NCBI GenBank assembly: GCA_028712375.1
Contig: JAQTQG010000008.1
Coordinates: forward strand, 1 to 48,602
Origin: Candidatus Omnitrophota bacterium
GTDB lineage: Bacteria > Omnitrophota > Gorgyraeia > Gygaellales > Profunditerraquicolaceae
Direction: 5' to 3'
DNA length: 48,602 nt
Shown here: in pieces, positions 44,079 to 48,602 of the stretch
Layout: each line of letters begins with the position of its first letter
How positions within the stretch are numbered: the stretch's first letter is position 1
The notes under the pieces: generated by a model
What the model was told of the DNA's origin: nothing
The model's database searches: none
The model's input: only the letters and a program-made list of their open reading frames with translations
Made by a program: the position numbers and the translations under genes

Positions 44079-44097
44079 TATAATCCTTTCCGTTTTG

Positions 44098-45372
44098 TTA
44101 TGTTTTATACACTAACCTTTTAATCAGAGCCAACTCGGTCTGACGGTTCCTTACTTGGCCATTAAGCTTGGCCGCTAAAACTTTCGCAAATATCTTCTGG
44201 TACTCCGGGCCCGGCAAAACACCCAAACCGCCCAAATCATGCCCGGAAATACAAAGCCGCATACCGTTGTAGATTTCGAAAAAATCTTTTAAATATTTTT
44301 TAAAATTCTTATTTTGTGAAGTAGCGCTAAGTAAAATAATCGTTTCATAACTCAAGGGTTCCAACAACGAAAAGATTTTTTCCGGAGCTACCTGCTTTTT
44401 GCTCAAAACAGGAATAATTTTCCGGCGCCCCTGATAATAACTGATCATGCGTTTTTCTTCGCCCTTACGCAAACCCAACCGGTTAACAATAATTTTAATC
44501 TGCGGCAAAGTTAAAGATTCTAAAAGTACCGTAAAATAAATTAACCAGCTGTCCAACTGCCTGCGCGCAGGGAAATTTTTAATAAACCAGGCAATTTCTT
44601 TAGCAACCGATAAAAATAGCCCCCGGGTAGCCCTATCAATCTTTAGCTGAGCACTGATAAAAGATAATGCGCCCAAATGATTAAGCGCCTTAATCAGCCT
44701 AAAAGGATGCTGTTCTTTAAGTATTAATATCAATTCATCCCGCATTCTATGCGGATTTACTTTATTTAATAAACCATCAGCGATTGCTTCTTTAAGCAGC
44801 AATAATGTCTTTGGTTCAATTTTAAAACCAAAGCGCTGGCTAAAACGTACCGCCCTTAATATTCGCGTGGGATCATCTTTAAAACTTAAGTCATGTAAAA
44901 CGCGGATCCTGCCGGAAACCAAATCATTTTGCCCGCCAAAAGGATCGATTATTTTTTTACTTTTATCAGCCGCCAAGCTTAGCGCCATGGCATTAATTGT
45001 AAAATCCCGGCGCTTAAGATCTTCCTTTAATGAACCAGGCTTTACTTCCGGAAGTGCAGCAAAATGCGGGTATCTTTCCTGCCGCGTAGTGGCAATATCC
45101 ACTTTCAAGTTATTGCTAAGAATTAATGTTGCCGTACCAAAACGTTCATGAATTATCAGTTTGGATCTAATCTTCTGTGCTAAATGCCGGGAGAAAATAA
45201 TGCCGCTGCCCTCAATCGTAATATCTAAATCCAAGTTTTTCACCCCCAAAATTAAATCGCGCAGGCACCCGCCAACCAAATATGCCGGCATTCGGGTTTT
45301 CTGAGAAACCCAGCAAGCCTGCCGGATAATCTCCCTTAATTCTTGAGGCAACTTTTTAAAATATTTATCCAT
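44098..45372 (-). CDS. tRNA nucleotidyltransferase / poly(A) polymerase family protein
   Basis: The product is 424 residues from the ATG at 45372, chosen because the longer frame would run 154 nt back into xerD. The class II nucleotidyltransferase head has LVGGCLRDLILG, LDLDITIEG (metal aspartates), RRDFTINAMA and DPTRILRAVRF. The C-terminal half is helical. Family members add CCA to tRNA or poly(A) to RNA; the two cannot be separated by eye. It starts 4 nt after xerD. Confidence 0.88.
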   Translation of the reverse strand: MDKYFKKLPQELREIIRQACWVSQKTRMPAYLVGGCLRDLILGVKNLDLDITIEGSGIIFSRHLAQKIRSKLIIHERFGTATLILSNNLKVDIATTRQERYPHFAALPEVKPGSLKEDLKRRDFTINAMALSLAADKSKKIIDPFGGQNDLVSGRIRVLHDLSFKDDPTRILRAVRFSQRFGFKIEPKTLLLLKEAIADGLLNKVNPHRMRDELILILKEQHPFRLIKALNHLGALSFISAQLKIDRATRGLFLSVAKEIAWFIKNFPARRQLDSWLIYFTVLLESLTLPQIKIIVNRLGLRKGEEKRMISYYQGRRKIIPVLSKKQVAPEKIFSLLEPLSYETIILLSATSQNKNFKKYLKDFFEIYNGMRLCISGHDLGGLGVLPGPEYQKIFAKVLAAKLNGQVRNRQTELALIKRLVYKT

Positions 45373-45376
45373 CTTT

Positions 45377-46264
45377 TTATGGCCGCGGGTGAAACATTTT
45401 ATGAATAGTTTTAAGCCGGTCTTTATCGATATGCGTGTAAATCTGGGTAGTGGAAATATTAGAATGGCCCAGCATCTCCTGCACAGAACGCAAATCCGCG
45501 CCTCGCTCCAGCAAATGCGTAGCAAAGGAATGCCGCAAAGTATGCACTTTTATTAGCTTCTTGATCTTTGCTTCTTTAGCATAACGCTTAATCAGCTTCC
45601 AAATGGATTGCCGCGATAGTTTAGCGCCGCTACGGCTGATAAACATAAATTCCGAGGCTTTCTGTTTTAGAAAATGCGGCCGGCTAAACTCTAAATAACG
45701 ATTAATGCTATGGATAGCTTTTTTGCCTAACGGAATAATCCTTTCCTTATTACCCTTTCCAATGCAGCGTAAAAATCCAATATCTAAATTAACATTATTG
45801 ATTTTAAGATTACTCAGCTCTGATACACGCATCCCCGTAGCATAAAGGGTTTCTAAAATTGCCTTATCCCTGGCTCCTTGATGATCCCGCACATCAGGCT
45901 GGCTGATTAAAGCTTCTACTTCATTTAAAGAAAGCGTATCCGGAACTTTCTTCCACAACTTTGGAGAATCAATCAATGTAGTCGGATCAGTTTTTAAAAC
46001 CCTCTCCCTGGCTAAAAACCGATGGAACATGCGGATTGCTGCCAGCCTGCGTGAAATACTCGTAGGGGATACCCCTTTAGTTTTTTGAAAAAGCATAAAT
46101 TCAACAATATCATTTTTAGTAACTTTAGAGAGTATAATAATTCCGCGTTTTTCAATAAAATCTAAATAAAGGTTCAGGTCTGCCCGGTATGCAAGAATAG
46201 TATTCTTAGCCAAAGCACGCTCAACCGAGAGATAGTCTAAAAACGAATCAATGAGTTCTTTCAC
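45377..46264 (-). CDS. xerD: Tyrosine recombinase XerD-like
   Basis: The 295-residue protein has an N-terminal SAM-like core-binding domain (about 1-85) and a catalytic domain with the RHRHY residues visible in GMRVSEL, HTLRHSFATHLL, LGHSN and the tyrosine in TQIYTHI. Length and placement suggest the chromosomal dimer-resolution enzyme rather than a phage integrase. The start is GTG within GAAGGTGTGGGGTGAA, 16 bases identical to repeat unit 2 near pilC. XerC versus XerD cannot be decided here. Confidence 0.88.
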   Translation of the reverse strand: MKELIDSFLDYLSVERALAKNTILAYRADLNLYLDFIEKRGIIILSKVTKNDIVEFMLFQKTKGVSPTSISRRLAAIRMFHRFLARERVLKTDPTTLIDSPKLWKKVPDTLSLNEVEALISQPDVRDHQGARDKAILETLYATGMRVSELSNLKINNVNLDIGFLRCIGKGNKERIIPLGKKAIHSINRYLEFSRPHFLKQKASEFMFISRSGAKLSRQSIWKLIKRYAKEAKIKKLIKVHTLRHSFATHLLERGADLRSVQEMLGHSNISTTQIYTHIDKDRLKTIHKMFHPRP

Positions 46265-46384
46265 CCCACACCTTCTCTTATATTCAATACAGGCCTTTCA
46301 TTGAACCCGCAAACAGATATTCTTAACATATATTTTACATACCGCTTTCTTTATTTAATAAAAACTTGCTTAAGGAGCGGAATT

Positions 46385-47008
46385 TCATTCTACCCCAAAT
46401 GTGCCGCTAGCTTGTTCTTTTCCGATCGTAGTAGATGCTCCGTGCCCCGGATAAACTTTAGTATCAGCCGGCAGGACAAATAACCTGTCCCGAATTGCTG
46501 CCTCCAACGCCTGCTGGCTACCCTCCGGTAAATCCCAACGCCCCACCCCGCGATAAAATAAAGTATCTCCGGTAAAAACAATATCCGTTTGCGGTTTTTT
46601 CATCAACAGACCGATACCCCCGGGAGTATGCCCGGGCAAATGCATTACTTCCAACTCCAGGCAATCTAATTTAATAATCTCTTTATCCGCCAAAGCCTTA
46701 ATTTCTGAATTAACTTTATAAGCCGAAGAAAAAACAGCAGAAAGATTTTTCGCAGCATCCAGCAGCATCGGTAAATCATTTTTATGTACATAAACACAAA
46801 CCCCAAACTCATCATCACAACCAATATGGTCATAATGCCCATGTGTATTAATCACTATCGCCGGCTTTAGTTGATGCTTATCCAACACAGCTTTAATCTT
46901 AGAAAATTGATCGCCAGGATCAATAATAATCGCCTCAGCACCTTGAGCACAAGCCAATACATAACAATTAACCTGCATAGGGCCGACTTTAATTATTTCC
47001 AGAATCAT
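46385..47008 (-). CDS. Metallo-beta-lactamase-fold hydrolase (glyoxalase II-like)
   Basis: The 207-residue protein has the zinc motif NTHGHYDHIG (about residue 55), LPGHTPGGIG, FTGDTLFYRGVGR and YPGHG. It is of the short YcbL/glyoxalase II-like group that hydrolyses thioesters such as S-lactoylglutathione; the actual substrate is unknown. It overlaps the lipoprotein gene stop by ATGA. The 120-nt gap to xerD holds no clear gene or promoter, only a 17-codon ATG frame starting inside this gene's stop codon. Confidence 0.85.
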   Translation of the reverse strand: MILEIIKVGPMQVNCYVLACAQGAEAIIIDPGDQFSKIKAVLDKHQLKPAIVINTHGHYDHIGCDDEFGVCVYVHKNDLPMLLDAAKNLSAVFSSAYKVNSEIKALADKEIIKLDCLELEVMHLPGHTPGGIGLLMKKPQTDIVFTGDTLFYRGVGRWDLPEGSQQALEAAIRDRLFVLPADTKVYPGHGASTTIGKEQASGTFGVE

Positions 47009-47499
47009 TTTAAATAATTCCTGATTTCAGGATAAGTAAAATCCCGATGAATATTAGATTTAATGCGTTCAGCCGCATGCAGATTACGGTTATCATTTGC
47101 GCCATACAGATCACTCTTTATATCGGCCAAAAGACCTTGAAGATTAGCGATTTGGGGATCGAAATTCTTTTGCTCATCCCCTACCAGCATTGTCTTCATA
47201 TTCAACAGATATTTTAACGCTTCCTGAGCACAATCAATTTTTTTCTTTAAACTTGATTTTTGGGTAAGGGCATTAATCAGCTCATCCTGCCAAGAGCTCC
47301 AATAAAGATAGTGCTGCCGATAAAGTTCTTCCTTAGTCATGTTCGGCCCCTTGTATTCTTCCGGGGCAAGCACTAATTCTACCGCCGCCTCAGGCTTCTT
47401 AGATTTACGGGTAAATTTCCGCGTAAATGCCTCGCAACCTAATATGTCTAATAACAGAAAACAAAACAATAAAACTGATAATATTTTCTTGGCTTTCAT
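47005..47499 (-). CDS. Small lipoprotein of unknown function
   Basis: The product is 164 residues from the ATG at 47499, chosen because AAAAGGAG lies seven bases upstream; an earlier frame start at 47526 has no binding site. The N-terminus is a lipoprotein signal (MKAKKIL, hydrophobic stretch, lipobox DILGC at about residue 22). After a basic patch (TRKFTRKSKK) comes a helical region (about 55-155). Substrate for the Lgt/LspA pair in this window. I do not recognise the family. It sits between ligA and the MBL hydrolase. Confidence 0.7.
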   Translation of the reverse strand: MKAKKILSVLLFCFLLLDILGCEAFTRKFTRKSKKPEAAVELVLAPEEYKGPNMTKEELYRQHYLYWSSWQDELINALTQKSSLKKKIDCAQEALKYLLNMKTMLVGDEQKNFDPQIANLQGLLADIKSDLYGANDNRNLHAAERIKSNIHRDFTYPEIRNYLK

Positions 47500-47561
47500 C
47501 CATGATCTCCTTTTATCTTTACTCAATTACAATACAACACCGTAAACCCCGCAGTTTTAGC

Positions 47562-48602
47562 TTAGCCCGCTAAACGGGAAAATTCCTCCTCATCAATAAT
47601 TTTTATTCCTAATCTTTGAGCTTCCTTTAATTTAGTACCCGCATTCTCTCCCGCCACTAAAAAATCAGTATTTTTACTTACACTGGAAGTAGCAATACCC
47701 CCGGACCGGCGTACCAGGTCTTCTGCTTGCGCACGTAAAAACCCTTTTAGTTGGCCGGTAAAAACTATTGTTTTACCGGTTAGCTGGCTAATCTTGGTTT
47801 TTACAATATCCTGGCGCATATTTACCTGCGCATTCTTTAACTCACGGATCAATTTTTTAGTTTGGCTCAAAGCAAAATAGTCAGCGATTGATGCAGCCAT
47901 CACTTCACCAATTTCAGGTATTTTATCCAAATCCTGAAGTTTAGCGCGCATAAGTTTATCCATACTGCCAAACTCTACCGCCAAAGTATAAGCGGCTTTT
48001 TGCCCTACATGGCGTATCCCTAAAGCAAAAATCAAGCGCGCCAAAGGCTGCTGCTTGCTTTTTTCAATCGCTTCCAACAAATTACTCGTTTTCTTTTCCT
48101 TAAATAATTCCAACTGCAATAAATCATCGGCGCCTAGCTTATAAATATCCGCCAGGCCCTTTAACTGCCCCGACTTTACCAATTGCATGATTACCGCCTG
48201 GCCTAAACCTTCAATATCCAACGCGTCCCGGCTGGAGAAATGTAAAAGCGCGCGTTCCAGCTGCGCAGGACAATTGGAGTTAATACACCGATAGGCAACA
48301 TCCTCTGCTTTTTCTTTAACGATATTTTCCTGGCAAGCCGGGCACTTTTGGGGTTTATGGTAAGCCTGTTTGCCTCTTTGTTCCACCACTTTGACAACTT
48401 TAGGGATTACATCTCCTGCACGTTCAATAAGCACCCGGTCGCCAACCCGCAATTTAAGCCTTTCTATCTCATCAAAATTATGCAAAGTCGCATTACTAAT
48501 CATCACCCCGGAACATTCTACCGGCTCAAGCACAGCCACCGGAGTAATCACCCCGGTACGGCCGACATTAACATTAATCGCTAAAACTTCGGTGGTTGCC
48601 TG
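47562..48602 (-). CDS. ligA: NAD-dependent DNA ligase, C-terminal part (5' end beyond window)
   Basis: The frame is open to the window edge. Visible parts are the OB region (VGRTGVITPVA), a four-cysteine zinc finger (CPAC ... CINSNC), helix-hairpin-helix repeats and a C-terminal BRCT domain (KTIVFTGQLKG to the end). LigA seals nicks in DNA using NAD. The N-terminal adenylation domain with the catalytic lysine lies outside the window. A 62-nt gap separates it from the lipoprotein gene. Confidence 0.96.
   Translation of the reverse strand, partial: QATTEVLAINVNVGRTGVITPVAVLEPVECSGVMISNATLHNFDEIERLKLRVGDRVLIERAGDVIPKVVKVVEQRGKQAYHKPQKCPACQENIVKEKAEDVAYRCINSNCPAQLERALLHFSSRDALDIEGLGQAVIMQLVKSGQLKGLADIYKLGADDLLQLELFKEKKTSNLLEAIEKSKQQPLARLIFALGIRHVGQKAAYTLAVEFGSMDKLMRAKLQDLDKIPEIGEVMAASIADYFALSQTKKLIRELKNAQVNMRQDIVKTKISQLTGKTIVFTGQLKGFLRAQAEDLVRRSGGIATSSVSKNTDFLVAGENAGTKLKEAQRLGIKIIDEEEFSRLAG

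Noticed and set aside
44098-45525. Longer 475-codon start for the CCA/poly(A) polymerase
   Set aside because: The extra N-terminus is the xerD coding region read in another frame; the ATG at 45372 fits the family start.
46334-46387. 17-codon ATG frame beginning in the MBL stop codon upstream of xerD
   Set aside because: Only slight resemblance to the micro-ORFs near pilC (FRSL then K), no independent binding site, and no unit-length repeat around it.

Overview
The window is a stretch of bacterial chromosome in which every convincing gene lies on the minus strand, so transcription runs from high to low coordinates. It is visibly AT-rich and tightly packed, with many ATGA, TAATG and TAGTG stop/start overlaps. 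The gene content (full Gram-negative style mur/fts set, MreBCD, type IV pilus ATPases, Lgt/LspA, RluD, DksA/TraR protein) and the few bases of 16S rRNA suit an uncultured Gram-negative lineage. My best guess is Omnitrophota (OP3) or another PVC-related group. That is an impression from gene order and protein style, not a database result.

Layout, read in the direction of transcription. 48602-41827 is a housekeeping run: ligA (cut by the window edge), a small lipoprotein, a metallo-beta-lactamase-fold hydrolase, xerD, a CCA/poly(A) nucleotidyltransferase, rbfA, nrnA and ribF. 41740-24669 is a complete-looking dcw cluster. It starts at a consensus promoter with an MraZ operator, followed by mraZ, rsmH, ftsL, ftsI, murE, murF, mraY, murD, ftsW, murG, a secreted metallopeptidase, murC, murB, ddl, ftsQ and ftsA. 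No ftsZ follows ftsA. 24651-15771 holds yggS, proC, mtnP, ileS, a dksA/traR-like gene, lspA, lgt, rluD, a membrane-anchored coiled-coil protein and aroA. 14267-8913 is the rod-shape operon mreB, mreC, mreD, PBP2 and rodA, behind its own consensus promoter. 8878-7121 is a B12-type radical SAM protein. 6870-459 is a type IV pilus/type II secretion module: a lone MshEN domain, two tandem PilB/GspE ATPases, an HD-GYP protein and PilC. 380-1 is a promoter, an intrinsic terminator, a folded leader and the first ~50 nt of 16S rRNA.

The parts fit one theme, the building and shaping of the envelope. The dcw genes make lipid II and the divisome, the mre operon makes the elongation machine, and lspA/lgt mature lipoproteins. 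The pilus module carries a c-di-GMP hydrolase next to three c-di-GMP-receptor-type domains.

The most unusual signals are non-coding. (1) A ~100-nt two-hairpin element occurs twice, once overlapping the stop codon of rodA (end of the mre operon) and once overlapping the stop codon of ftsA (end of the dcw operon), with 68/73 identity, conserved stems and a base-pair-preserving change. (2) A 75-nt unit carrying a ribosome binding site and a micro-ORF is tandemly repeated just upstream of pilC, and a 16-nt piece of it recurs at the xerD start. (3) The lone MshEN domain keeps the ligand-motif glycines that both neighbouring ATPases have largely lost, suggesting a separated c-di-GMP sensor.
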